From: Cytophagaceae bacterium
GTDB lineage: Bacteria; Bacteroidota; Bacteroidia; Cytophagales; Spirosomataceae
NCBI GenBank assembly: GCA_947460975.1
Contig: CANHGO010000001.1
Coordinates: 434,001 to 498,000, forward strand
Direction of reading: 5' to 3'
Length of the DNA: 64,000 nucleotides
Part shown: one piece after another, positions 53,839 to 62,476 of the stretch
Numbering within the stretch: the stretch's first letter is position 1
Layout: every line of letters starts with the position of its first letter
Program-made: the position numbers and the translations under genes
The notes under the pieces: model-generated
Told to the model about the DNA's origin: nothing
The model's database searches: none
The model's input: the letters and a program-made list of their open reading frames with translations, nothing else

Positions 53839-54264
53839 TTGGACACGTTAGAAGGACATTTAACATATTTCAAATTAAGACCTACTGCCTGCAGAATAGA
53901 GGTGCTGAAGGCATTTGAAGGAGTCGGATTTGCTTTGAGTCAAGGAGATATTGAGTTGAAATTACAAGCCGCTTTTGACCGAGTGACCATTTACCGAACG
54001 CTTAAAACTTTTTTAAGTCAAGGGTTAATCCATAAAGTTTTAGATGATCAAGGCGGTGCAAAATATGCACTTTGCAAAGATTTATGCCACCAGGGCGAAC
54101 ATGTTCACCAGCACGATCATGTACATTTCAAATGCAATGCATGTGGTCAAACAATCTGTTTGGAGCAAGTCATCATCCCAAAAATTCAATTGCCTGATAA
54201 ATTCTTAAAGCAAGAAAGTAGTTTACTCATCCAGGGAGTCTGCCAGGATTGTAATATTGCTTAA
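53839..54264 (+). CDS. Fur family transcriptional regulator
   Basis: Metal- or peroxide-responsive repressor of 141 residues. The N-terminal winged helix carries FKLRPTACRIEVLKAFEG and AFDRVTIYRTLKTFLSQGLIHKVL. Metal-site residues: a His-rich segment HQGEHVHQHDHVHFKC, structural Cys pairs CNAC and CQDC at the end, and a third Cys in TICLEQ. It starts with TTG at 53839: the frame has no ATG or GTG before the conserved domain and the preceding codons run into the ABC gene stop. It could be Fur, Zur or PerR. It is the last gene of the valS-gldB-ABC run. Confidence 0.9.
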   Translation: MDTLEGHLTYFKLRPTACRIEVLKAFEGVGFALSQGDIELKLQAAFDRVTIYRTLKTFLSQGLIHKVLDDQGGAKYALCKDLCHQGEHVHQHDHVHFKCNACGQTICLEQVIIPKIQLPDKFLKQESSLLIQGVCQDCNIA

Positions 54265-55718
54265 GGTTTTAGAAAATCTTTGACGGCATTTATGGCCAAC
54301 GAATTAATCATATATCTTTTTTGCCTTCGGTCTAAGTCTGAATCTTGCCGTTGGATCGTATCGTGGCAATTGGTCAGTAAGGCTAGCTTAACATTGGCTT
54401 CTTTGATAATAGCGCTTCTTTTATATCGCTGCGCATCATGAGCTAAAGTCGTTAATCCTAAAATTGAATTTGTCTCATCCACATCGATTCCCCCAGTTGC
54501 ATAGGTCTCAACCAATCTTTTTAACAAAACTATGGTAGTTTCATTGACCAAACTACCTGAAAACTTTGATTCATTGGCATACTTAAATCGCTTAAAAAAT
54601 AATGATTTCCCTTTTTTAAGTATCCACCAAACGATTAGCGAAATAAGCACTAAGCATAAATACCATTTGAACATTTCAGATTGGTACCAAATTTCTTCGT
54701 TGATAAAGCCAACGGATTTTGAGTTTAAAAATAAAGCATCAATGTTCTCCAATTGACTATCTACATAAACAACTTTTTCACTTTGATTAGGTCTAATATT
54801 CAGAACAAGTTCTTTACTTCTTAACACCTCATTCACATTATTTTCATGAGGGTATATACTAAATTTAGTAAGTCTATTGGAGTTGTCTTTGAAATTGAAC
54901 ATCTCCAAAGTCCTTGCATTAATTGCATAATATTCTTGAAATCCAGAAAAAGGAATAGCCGGCATGATAAAATATTTGCCTGTAAAATAATTCCCATTAT
55001 GAGGATCAAGATTAGTTTTATCAAACAATTCTAAGAAAAATTTCGAATAAACCGACGCCTTTTGAGACCATTTATTGCTTTTAAATGAATAGGTATAAAT
55101 GGCTTTGTCCCTAAAAAAAGCACCATTATTTAGATTGACATCATGGGAGTAATTCATAAATGAAATTAGCTCATCTTTTTCAGGAAGATAAGCGACAAAC
55201 CCTCCATAAATACCTTGAGGAGGGGTTCCAGTAGAGGAGTAGGCCTCCCATTCTTTGCTCTTTTCATCAAAATAAATGATGTGATTGTTGGTCCGCCAAA
55301 AACCATATCCCCCAGCAGAGTGAAGCACTCCTTTCCGAAAAAAATGATACGCATGGCAATTATCGCCTCGATAAAAAGTTTTATCCATGCGATTAAAAAT
55401 CATTGATTTTAAATCTAACCTGTAAAACTGATTGGTGCAGTTGACACTAAAATAAACTTGATTTGCATCCTCAGAAGGAATCTGATTTATTTCGACATTA
55501 ACGGGTAAGCTTGTTCTGGTTGCACTATCTAATTTGATCCGATTTAGCACCACCCAATTCCCTACTCTTTGTAGCTTTTCTAAATTCCAAGTGATGGAAT
55601 TAATCCGATAGGCTGTTTTTTCCTTATGGTGTAAGAAATAATAGAAGTCGGCCCGAGTTTGCAGCCCGATTTGGAGCAAAATCACGAGTATGAAAGCGCG
55701 TTTAATATATAATCCCAT
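54261..55718 (-). CDS. Membrane protein with propeller-like exterior and coiled intracellular tail, unknown function
   Basis: A 485-residue protein I do not recognise by name. After a signal peptide (1-23) come about 330 residues of short beta-strand pieces with repeated aromatic-rich blades (for example FYRLDLKSM, IIYFDEKSKEWEAYS, IYTYSFKSNKW, FKDNSNRLTKF), which suggest a Kelch/propeller fold. A single membrane helix follows near 352-370 (WYLCLVLISLIVWWIL), then a basic linker. A C-terminal cytoplasmic region of about 110 residues ends with QRYKRSAIIKEANVKLALL and RRQKRYMIN, which may form a helical DNA- or protein-binding unit. The layout is that of a one-component sensor; this is inference. 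Confidence 0.78.
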   Translation of the reverse strand: MGLYIKRAFILVILLQIGLQTRADFYYFLHHKEKTAYRINSITWNLEKLQRVGNWVVLNRIKLDSATRTSLPVNVEINQIPSEDANQVYFSVNCTNQFYRLDLKSMIFNRMDKTFYRGDNCHAYHFFRKGVLHSAGGYGFWRTNNHIIYFDEKSKEWEAYSSTGTPPQGIYGGFVAYLPEKDELISFMNYSHDVNLNNGAFFRDKAIYTYSFKSNKWSQKASVYSKFFLELFDKTNLDPHNGNYFTGKYFIMPAIPFSGFQEYYAINARTLEMFNFKDNSNRLTKFSIYPHENNVNEVLRSKELVLNIRPNQSEKVVYVDSQLENIDALFLNSKSVGFINEEIWYQSEMFKWYLCLVLISLIVWWILKKGKSLFFKRFKYANESKFSGSLVNETTIVLLKRLVETYATGGIDVDETNSILGLTTLAHDAQRYKRSAIIKEANVKLALLTNCHDTIQRQDSDLDRRQKRYMINSLAINAVKDFLKP

Positions 55719-55765
55719 AAAAACTAAACCAATAAAAATTAAATGAGTCTATCCTTTAAGCAGGA

Positions 55766-56764
55766 TTAATGCAAGGGGATTTGATTAAACTCAACAGATG
55801 ATTTTTTCGCATCTTTAAATGCTGCTTTAGGTTTTATACTTAGGATTTGGAATAATTCTTGGTCTGATTTAGCATCAGGATTCGGTGTTGTCAATAATAC
55901 ATCGCCAGAAAAAATGGAGTTTGCTCCTGCCATAAAACAAAAAGCCTGCCCCTCATAATTTAATTCTAATCGGCCTGCAGATAATCTCACTGCCGACTTT
56001 GGCATCATAATGCGAGCCGTTGCAATCACTCGAACTAAATCCCAAACGGAAGCAGTTTTTTGATTTTCAAAGGGAGTTCCTTCCACAGGAACTAAATTAT
56101 TTACTGGAACTGATTCTGGGTGCTCAGGAAGGTTAGCCAATGTCAATAGCATGCCAATCCGATCGTCCGTAGATTCTCCCATGCCGATGATACCACCAGA
56201 ACAAACTGATAATTTTGCCTTTCGTACGTTGCCTAATGTTTCTAATCGGTCATCATAGGTTCTCGTTGAAATTACATCATCGTAATACTCTTCGCTGGTA
56301 TCTATATTATGATTGTACGCGTATAAACCCGCGTCTTTCAACTTCTCTGCTTGCTGCTCAGTCAGCATTCCTAAGGTGCAACAAACTTCCATGCCTAAAG
56401 AATTAACCCCTTTGACCATGTCTAATACGCGGTCAAAATCTTTGTTATCACGCACCTCACGCCACGCAGCCCCCATGCAAAAGCGGGAACTTCCATTGTC
56501 CTTAGCTCGAAAAGCCGCTTGAATCACCTCATCATAAGGCAGTAATTTCTGAACTTTCACATTCGTATGATAGCGAGCGGCTTGCGAACAATAGGAGCAA
56601 TCCTCAGGACAACCGCCTGTTTTTATAGAAAGTAAGGTACTTATTTGAACTTCGTTGGGGTCATGAAATTGGCGATGCACTGTAGCAGCCTGGTAGACCA
56701 AATCTAAAAACGGTTGGTTAAATATTTCCTCAACTTCTTTACGTGTCCAATTAGTACGAATCAT
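55766..56764 (-). CDS. bioB: Biotin synthase
   Basis: Radical SAM enzyme that inserts sulfur into dethiobiotin. 332 residues from the chosen start. The radical SAM cysteines are in [12 protein letters not shown]. Others of the family are [36 protein letters not shown], the 2Fe-2S region [12 protein letters not shown], and SAGRLELN with its Arg. The open frame continues six codons upstream to a TTG at 56782, but that codon lies inside a consensus -7 box, so the ATG at 56764 is the likely start. No bioA/D/F genes are near. Confidence 0.95.
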   Translation of the reverse strand: MIRTNWTRKEVEEIFNQPFLDLVYQAATVHRQFHDPNEVQISTLLSIKTGGCPEDCSYCSQAARYHTNVKVQKLLPYDEVIQAAFRAKDNGSSRFCMGAAWREVRDNKDFDRVLDMVKGVNSLGMEVCCTLGMLTEQQAEKLKDAGLYAYNHNIDTSEEYYDDVISTRTYDDRLETLGNVRKAKLSVCSGGIIGMGESTDDRIGMLLTLANLPEHPESVPVNNLVPVEGTPFENQKTASVWDLVRVIATARIMMPKSAVRLSAGRLELNYEGQAFCFMAGANSIFSGDVLLTTPNPDAKSDQELFQILSIKPKAAFKDAKKSSVEFNQIPLH

Positions 56765-56779
56765 ATCTTCAAAATTTAA

Positions 56780-56814
56780 CAAATATAAACGCTTAGATTA
56801 AGAATCCATGCAAA
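56780..56814 (-). promoter_or_regulatory. Promoter of bioB
   Basis: On the minus strand: TTTG at 56814-56811, then TATATTTG at 56787-56780, 23 bases apart. The transcript would start about 9 bases before the ATG at 56764. It lies in the 3' flank of sppA, so bioB is expressed independently. Confidence 0.5.
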
Positions 56815-56816
56815 AT

Positions 56817-58595
56817 CTACTCAAATTCCATCAAGTAAGGCATTAAGGCTAGATATCCTTCCCTTTTCTTCCAACGCTCCAACTCCAAAATTGATTTTGC
56901 CCAAGGTAAATTTTTGGCTGCAAATTTTTCAGCCATGGAGCTTTCCGACATTGCGGAGGATATTAATTGGTCTAAGAATGATTTTGCCTTTGGATACACA
57001 ACTACTTTATAGGCTCCTGGCTTAAGTTTTCCTTTTTTTGCAGCTATTTCAATAGCGACATCTAATCCACCTAATTCATCCACTAAACCTATTTCTTTCG
57101 CTTGAATTCCGGTCCAAACTCGACCGCCAGCTAGGGATTTTAATTTTTCAATATCCATCTTTCTGCCCGAAGCGGCTTTTGATGTAAAAGTTTCATAACC
57201 CTGATTGACCATATTTTGTATCACTGATTTTTGAAATTCGGTTAACTCACCTAAGGAATTCATGAAGTTTGAATTAGCGTGCGTGTTCACATAATCTTGA
57301 GTGATACCAATCTTGTTGCTTAAAAAGCGGTCAATATTCAACCATTGAGCAAAAATCCCAATGGATCCTGTCACGGTGGTCGGCTGTGCCACGATGGTAT
57401 TTGTCCCCATGGCCATGTAATAACCACCTGAAGCCGCATAGTCCGACATAGACGCCACGATGGGTTTTACTTTTTTGGCTAGCTCAATTTCCCTCCACAT
57501 AATATCAGAAGCTAAGGAAGAACCCCCTGGAGAATCAATACGAAGTACAATCGCTTTTACGGATTTGTTATCGCGTAATTTTCGTAATTCCTTCACAAAA
57601 TCGTCTGAACCAATATTATCATCCCCACCTTTTGTTCCAACAATTTCGCCTTCGGCAACTAATACGCCTATTTTATCCGTTCCTTCAACAGCCTTAATCG
57701 GATTTTTTGCTTTCAGGTAATCGGCCAGTTTTACATACGTCAAATCACTTTTTGCCTTTATTTTAACAGCAGATTTTAAAAGGGATTCAAATTGGTCCCA
57801 ATATCCTAATTTAATCATCCCTAACTTTTCTGCTTTCACTGGATTCATGGCTAATAAACTATCCGCAATTTGATTCAGTTTATTGGCAGAGATTTTTTTA
57901 CTTAATGATATTTTAGCAAACACTTCACGATTGATCGAGCTGATAAATGACTGTGTTTGCATTTTATTCTCAGGACTCATATCCTCTCGGATAAAAGGCT
58001 CTACGGCAGATTTATATTGTCCTACCCTGAAAACCAAAGGCTCAATTTCCAATTTGTCAAATGCCTTTTTATAAAACATATATTGAACACTAATGCCATT
58101 AAAATCTAATAAGCCTGATGGATTTAAATATGCTTCATCCGCAACGGATGCGATATAATAAGCTTTTTCCGAGTATGAATTCGCATACGCATAAATGAAC
58201 TTACCCGAGCGCTTAAATTTTTCTAAGGCGTTTCTGATTTCAGTTAATTTAGCATAACCGGCCATTGGAAAACTAACATCTAGGTAAATACCCTTAACGT
58301 TGTTGTCTATACGTGCGCGTTCCAGCGCAGATAAAATTTGAATCAAACCAATTTTCTCAGTGCTTTCAAAAAATGGATTGGGGAAAGTAGCCAATGGGTT
58401 ATCATCTTCAGTGCTAGCATTTTCAACGATAGGCCGATTTAAATCCAATTTAAGAATTGAATTTTCTTTTACTTCAAATTCTGATTCGCCTTCGCTCATC
58501 GCTGCGCCGACACCTACAATCATCAGTATACTTATAATTAGAAAAAGGAATAAGCCCATGAGGGTTGCCAGCGTGTATTTAAGAAATTGCCACAT
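56817..58595 (-). CDS. sppA: Signal peptide peptidase SppA
   Basis: Membrane-anchored serine protease of 592 residues, the long (67K) form with two homologous halves. One membrane helix lies near residues 8-32. The Lys of the Ser-Lys dyad should be in ANSYSEKAYYIASVADEAYLNPSG in the first half, and the nucleophile Ser is in SDYAASGGYYMAMG in the second half. VLRIDSPGGSSLASD and TGSIGIFAQWLNI complete the S49 pattern. It clears cleaved signal peptides in the envelope. A consensus promoter lies just upstream. Confidence 0.94.
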   Translation of the reverse strand: MWQFLKYTLATLMGLFLFLIISILMIVGVGAAMSEGESEFEVKENSILKLDLNRPIVENASTEDDNPLATFPNPFFESTEKIGLIQILSALERARIDNNVKGIYLDVSFPMAGYAKLTEIRNALEKFKRSGKFIYAYANSYSEKAYYIASVADEAYLNPSGLLDFNGISVQYMFYKKAFDKLEIEPLVFRVGQYKSAVEPFIREDMSPENKMQTQSFISSINREVFAKISLSKKISANKLNQIADSLLAMNPVKAEKLGMIKLGYWDQFESLLKSAVKIKAKSDLTYVKLADYLKAKNPIKAVEGTDKIGVLVAEGEIVGTKGGDDNIGSDDFVKELRKLRDNKSVKAIVLRIDSPGGSSLASDIMWREIELAKKVKPIVASMSDYAASGGYYMAMGTNTIVAQPTTVTGSIGIFAQWLNIDRFLSNKIGITQDYVNTHANSNFMNSLGELTEFQKSVIQNMVNQGYETFTSKAASGRKMDIEKLKSLAGGRVWTGIQAKEIGLVDELGGLDVAIEIAAKKGKLKPGAYKVVVYPKAKSFLDQLISSAMSESSMAEKFAAKNLPWAKSILELERWKKREGYLALMPYLMEFE

Positions 58596-58649
58596 AATGA
58601 TCTAAGATGATTAAAAGAATAAATTGGGATTAAAATTCGACAAGTCAAA

Positions 58650-58680
58650 CAAATTTATGTTCAATGGATAAAATTCCAAA
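58650..58680 (-). promoter_or_regulatory. Promoter of sppA
   Basis: TTTG at 58680-58677, exactly 19 bases, then TAAATTTG at 58657-58650 on the minus strand, the ideal spacing for this promoter class. The leader is about 50 bases. It begins 14 bases past the ppa stop. Confidence 0.6.
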
Positions 58681-58694
58681 ATGAAGGGTAAAAA

Positions 58695-59312
58695 TTACCC
58701 AAAATTGACCCGGTAATCTTCCCTCGCCTGTAGAATTACTTCGTGGGCTATTTCGCGGCCATACACTTCGTCGATATCCACTAAACTTGAACTGCTTTCT
58801 CCTGGCAACATTTTATAGGTCCAAAAATAATGCCTAAGTCTTTGGACGATATCCTTGGGAGCGTCTGAAATATCACGCCATTTTCCATAGATTGGATCAT
58901 CTTTTAAAACCGCTATAATTTTATCGTCGGCCTCCCCATGGTCGATCATGCGAATGCCACCGATCGGGATGGCCTGACATAAAATATCTCCATGGGTAAT
59001 GGTCCGCTCCGAAAGCACCAAAATATCAAGCGGATCACCATCACCTTTAATGATTTCTTTTCCTGAGTATTTTTTGGCCAATTTAGCTATTCCCTCAGCG
59101 CAATACGTTTGAGGCAAAAAACCGTATAATGCAGGAACAATATTAGAAAATTTCTGTGGCCGGTCTATTTTTAGATATCCCGATTCCTTGTCAATTTCAT
59201 ATTTTACTGTATCCGTAGGAACAATCTCAATGAACGCGGTGACCAATTCAGGCATTTGCTCGCCAATATGTATTCCGTGCCAAGGGTGGGCTTTAAAGAT
59301 GTTGCGATTCAT
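58695..59312 (-). CDS. ppa: Inorganic pyrophosphatase, family I
   Basis: Hydrolyses pyrophosphate and so pulls biosynthetic reactions forward. 205 residues. Conserved active-site pieces: IEIVPTDTVKYEIDKESGYLKIDRP, YGFLPQTYC, the metal-binding triad DGDPLDILVLSER, and DDKIIAVLKDDP. A C-terminal RHYFWTYKMLPGE is usual. It is not fused to any other domain. It is separated from sppA by an independent sppA promoter. Confidence 0.93.
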   Translation of the reverse strand: MNRNIFKAHPWHGIHIGEQMPELVTAFIEIVPTDTVKYEIDKESGYLKIDRPQKFSNIVPALYGFLPQTYCAEGIAKLAKKYSGKEIIKGDGDPLDILVLSERTITHGDILCQAIPIGGIRMIDHGEADDKIIAVLKDDPIYGKWRDISDAPKDIVQRLRHYFWTYKMLPGESSSSLVDIDEVYGREIAHEVILQAREDYRVNFG

Positions 59313-59410
59313 AATATCGTGATTCGGTCGTTGGCGCGCAAATTACAAAAAAATGCCCGCACCTAAACTAAAGAACCCTTCACAAATAGATACAATCTAG
59401 GGAAATTAGT

Positions 59411-59418
59411 TAAATTTG
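59411..59418 (+). promoter_or_regulatory. Candidate -7 promoter box for def-pheT
   Basis: TAAATTTG, an exact TAnnTTTG match, 20 bases before the def ATG. No clear -33 box. Confidence 0.45.
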
Positions 59419-59438
59419 TGGTTTGAATTTTTTGAATT

Positions 59439-60011
59439 ATGATATATCCCATCGTCCCTTATGGCGATCCTGTTTTAAGAAAAGTAGCAAAGCCTATTAA
59501 ATTAGGAAGCATCGATTTGGTTAAGCTGTCGGAAGATATGTTTGAAACGATGTATGCAGCTAGTGGTGTAGGATTAGCAGCGCCTCAGATTGGCATGGAC
59601 ATTCGGCTTTTTGTGGTGGATGGAAGGCCCATGAATGAGGATGAAGATGAGGAAGAAAAAGACCCTTCGTTAGTGAATTTCAAAAAGGTTTTTGTGAACG
59701 CAAGCATTTTAGATGAAACTGGGGAAGAGTGGGGTTTTGAAGAAGGTTGTTTGTCGATTCCTGGAGTAAGGGGTGAAGTTTTTAGGCCTGAATATGTCAA
59801 AATTCATTATTGGGACGAGCATGGTGAGGAGCATGAAGATGTATTTGAGGGGTTTGCGGCAAGAATTATTCAGCATGAATATGATCATATTGAAGGAATA
59901 CTATTTACTGATCATTTAAATGTGGTCAAGAAACGGATGATAAAAAATAAATTAGGTGAAATTAGCCGCGGAAAAGTTTCAGTGGATTATAAAATGAAAC
60001 TTTCTCGATAA
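59439..60011 (+). CDS. def: Peptide deformylase
   Basis: Removes the formyl group from nascent N-terminal Met. 190 residues. All three motifs are intact: GVGLAAPQIG, EEGCLSIPGV (metal Cys) and QHEYDHIEG (HEXXH-type metal His pair). A short acidic insertion MNEDEDEEEKDPSL lies between motif 1 and motif 2. It is followed 8 bases later by pheT. Confidence 0.96.
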   Translation: MIYPIVPYGDPVLRKVAKPIKLGSIDLVKLSEDMFETMYAASGVGLAAPQIGMDIRLFVVDGRPMNEDEDEEEKDPSLVNFKKVFVNASILDETGEEWGFEEGCLSIPGVRGEVFRPEYVKIHYWDEHGEEHEDVFEGFAARIIQHEYDHIEGILFTDHLNVVKKRMIKNKLGEISRGKVSVDYKMKLSR

Positions 60012-60019
60012 AAATAGAT

Positions 60020-62455
60020 ATGAAGATTTCTTTAAATTGGTTGCGTGATTTTATTGACATTTCTAAATTACCTCAAAAGGGCGAAGCAGAAGAGTTAGAC
60101 GTGTTATTGACAAATACGGGATTGGAGGTAGAGGGCATTGAAAGACATGAAAAAATCCCAGGAGGATTGAAAGGATTTGTGGTAGCGGAGGTTTTGACCT
60201 GTGAAAAATTTGAGGTAAAAGACAAAGTACTGAGCCTAACGACTGTTGACGCAGGATTAGAAGAAACATTAACCATTGTTTGTGGCGCGGCTAATGTAGC
60301 TGCGGGCCAAAAAGTAATCGTGGCAACTCCAGGCACCACTTTATTTGATGCTGAAGGCAAAGCCTTATTTACCATAGAAAAGCGAAAAGTATATGGCCAA
60401 CCCTCAGAGGGGATGATTTGTGCGGAGGATGAAATTGGGATTGGAACTTCACATGATGGAATTTTAGTGTTAGAAACCGATGTGGCGAATGGAATTCCTG
60501 CGGCTAACTTCTTTAATCTGTCAGCCGATTTAGTTTTGGAAATTGGTTTAACACCGAACCGAGCCGATGCGGCATCGCATTGGGGAGTGGCGCGTGATAT
60601 TAAAGCGGTGACTGGATTGCCTATCCAATTACCTTCGGTAGATTCATTGGCCATTAGCCAAACCGATTTGCCTATTGAAATAAACATTCAAGATAAGGGA
60701 TGTGCCCGCTTTTGTGGCGTGAGCATAGATGGGATACAGGTGAAACCGTCTCCAGAATGGTTGCAAGAAAGATTAAGCGCGATTGGATTAAGGCCCATCA
60801 ATAACATTGTTGACATTACTAATTTTATTTGCCATGGCTTGGGCCAACCGATGCACGCGTATGATTGGCATCAAATAAATGGTGGCAGATTGGAAGTTAA
60901 AACCCTAGCAGCGGGGACCGTCTTTAAAACCTTGGATGGAGTAGAAAGGAAATTAAATGGGGAAGAATTAATGATCTGTGATGGCTCGGGGGCGATTGGC
61001 TTAGCGGGAGTTATGGGTGGAGCAAATTCAAGTATTCAAGATTCCACTACCCGAATTTTCTTAGAAGTGGCACATTTTGCACCGGAAAGAATCCGAAAAG
61101 CAGCCCAGTTTCATAGTTTAAAAACGGATGCATCCTTCAGATTTGAAAGGGGGACTGATATAGAAGCCAAATTATTTGCGCTTAAATATGCGGCAAAACT
61201 AATTCTCGAATTAGCAGGAGGAACAATTACCTCTGAATGGCTTGATCATTATCCAGAAAAAAATGTGCCGGTTCAAATCCCTGTGACGTATGAACGAGTA
61301 CACCAATTGATGGGAATTGCCTTATCAGAAACCCGAATTCAAGAAATACTGGTAGCCTTAGATTTTGAGATAAGCAATTTAAATTCAAAGGGCCTAACGG
61401 CCATTGCCCCAGCATACCGAGTAGATGTGACACGAGAAGCTGATTTAATTGAGGAGCTTTTAAGAATTCATGGTTTAGATAACATTCCATTGTCAGAAAA
61501 TTTAGGGGCCAATTTCATTTCCGAATTCCCTTTATTGGATAAAGAAAAAACGCAGCAACAATTGGGGCTTAGCTTAGCGGCAAAAGGATTTCATGAAATT
61601 ATTACCAATTCACTGACTAAATCGAGTCATCATGAGTTGATCCAACAGGATTTAGCTTTTGAATCTGTAGAGATATTAAATCGACTTTCTGAAGATTTAG
61701 GCGTGATGCGTCAGCATTCCATATTTTCGGGATTAGAGGTGTTAGCCTATAATATTAATCGCCGACAAAAAGACTTGAAGTTATTTGAGTTTGGAAAAAC
61801 ATACCATAAAAAAGGAAGTAAATACATCGAAAAAAGGCATTTATCTTTGTATCTAACGGGTTTACAGGCAGGGGAAACATGGAGTATTTCGGCTAAAAAA
61901 GCGGAATTTCACCATTTATATTCAACGGTCATCGCCCTAATGAAATTCATAGGGGTGAAGGATTTTGAAACATCTCCAATTGAAGCTTCATCTATTTTCG
62001 CGTATGGTTTGCGCATTTCAGTCAATAAAAAAATGTGTGTAGAATTAGGTTTAATTCGACCTAATTTGGCCCAAAAATTCGATGTCAAGCAGGAAGTGTT
62101 TTACGCAGATTTTGATTGGGATTATTGGGTTAAGCAGGAGAAAGTTGATTTTGTCTATCAGGAAATATCAAAATTCCCTGAAGTCCGTAGGGATTTGTCA
62201 TTAGTGATTAATAAAGAGGTTAGCTATCAAGCGATCCAACGCATTGCAGAACAGGTTGAAAAGAGTTTGCTAAAATCTGTTTCCGTTTTTGACGTATATG
62301 AGGGAAAAAATCTAGGGGAAGGGAAGAAATCCTATTCGGTTAGCTTTATGCTCCAAGATGAGGGCCAAACGCTGACCGACAAGGTCATTGACGCGACGAT
62401 GGATCGGCTCATTCAACGATTTGAAAAGGAATTAGGAGCTGTTATTCGAAAGTAA
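60020..62455 (+). CDS. pheT: Phenylalanyl-tRNA synthetase beta subunit
   Basis: Beta subunit of the alpha2-beta2 synthetase, 811 residues, full length. Domains in order: EMAP-like tRNA-binding domain (about 45-155, VVAEVLTCEKFEVKDK to AEDEIGIG), B3/B4 editing domain (HWGVARDIKAVTGLP on to FLEVAHFAPERIRKAAQFH), B5 domain (about 405-475), the catalytic-like core, and the C-terminal FDX-ACB domain (SKFPEVRRDLSLVINKEVSY to the end). pheS is not adjacent, which is common in Bacteroidota. Confidence 0.96.
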   Translation: MKISLNWLRDFIDISKLPQKGEAEELDVLLTNTGLEVEGIERHEKIPGGLKGFVVAEVLTCEKFEVKDKVLSLTTVDAGLEETLTIVCGAANVAAGQKVIVATPGTTLFDAEGKALFTIEKRKVYGQPSEGMICAEDEIGIGTSHDGILVLETDVANGIPAANFFNLSADLVLEIGLTPNRADAASHWGVARDIKAVTGLPIQLPSVDSLAISQTDLPIEINIQDKGCARFCGVSIDGIQVKPSPEWLQERLSAIGLRPINNIVDITNFICHGLGQPMHAYDWHQINGGRLEVKTLAAGTVFKTLDGVERKLNGEELMICDGSGAIGLAGVMGGANSSIQDSTTRIFLEVAHFAPERIRKAAQFHSLKTDASFRFERGTDIEAKLFALKYAAKLILELAGGTITSEWLDHYPEKNVPVQIPVTYERVHQLMGIALSETRIQEILVALDFEISNLNSKGLTAIAPAYRVDVTREADLIEELLRIHGLDNIPLSENLGANFISEFPLLDKEKTQQQLGLSLAAKGFHEIITNSLTKSSHHELIQQDLAFESVEILNRLSEDLGVMRQHSIFSGLEVLAYNINRRQKDLKLFEFGKTYHKKGSKYIEKRHLSLYLTGLQAGETWSISAKKAEFHHLYSTVIALMKFIGVKDFETSPIEASSIFAYGLRISVNKKMCVELGLIRPNLAQKFDVKQEVFYADFDWDYWVKQEKVDFVYQEISKFPEVRRDLSLVINKEVSYQAIQRIAEQVEKSLLKSVSVFDVYEGKNLGEGKKSYSVSFMLQDEGQTLTDKVIDATMDRLIQRFEKELGAVIRK

Positions 62456-62476
62456 ATCTGACCCGAAATAGGCTGA

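Noticed and set aside
60073-60687. Minus-strand frame of 204 codons inside pheT
   Set aside because: Despite its length it is antisense to the conserved tRNA-binding and editing domains of PheT and has the composition of a reversed frame.
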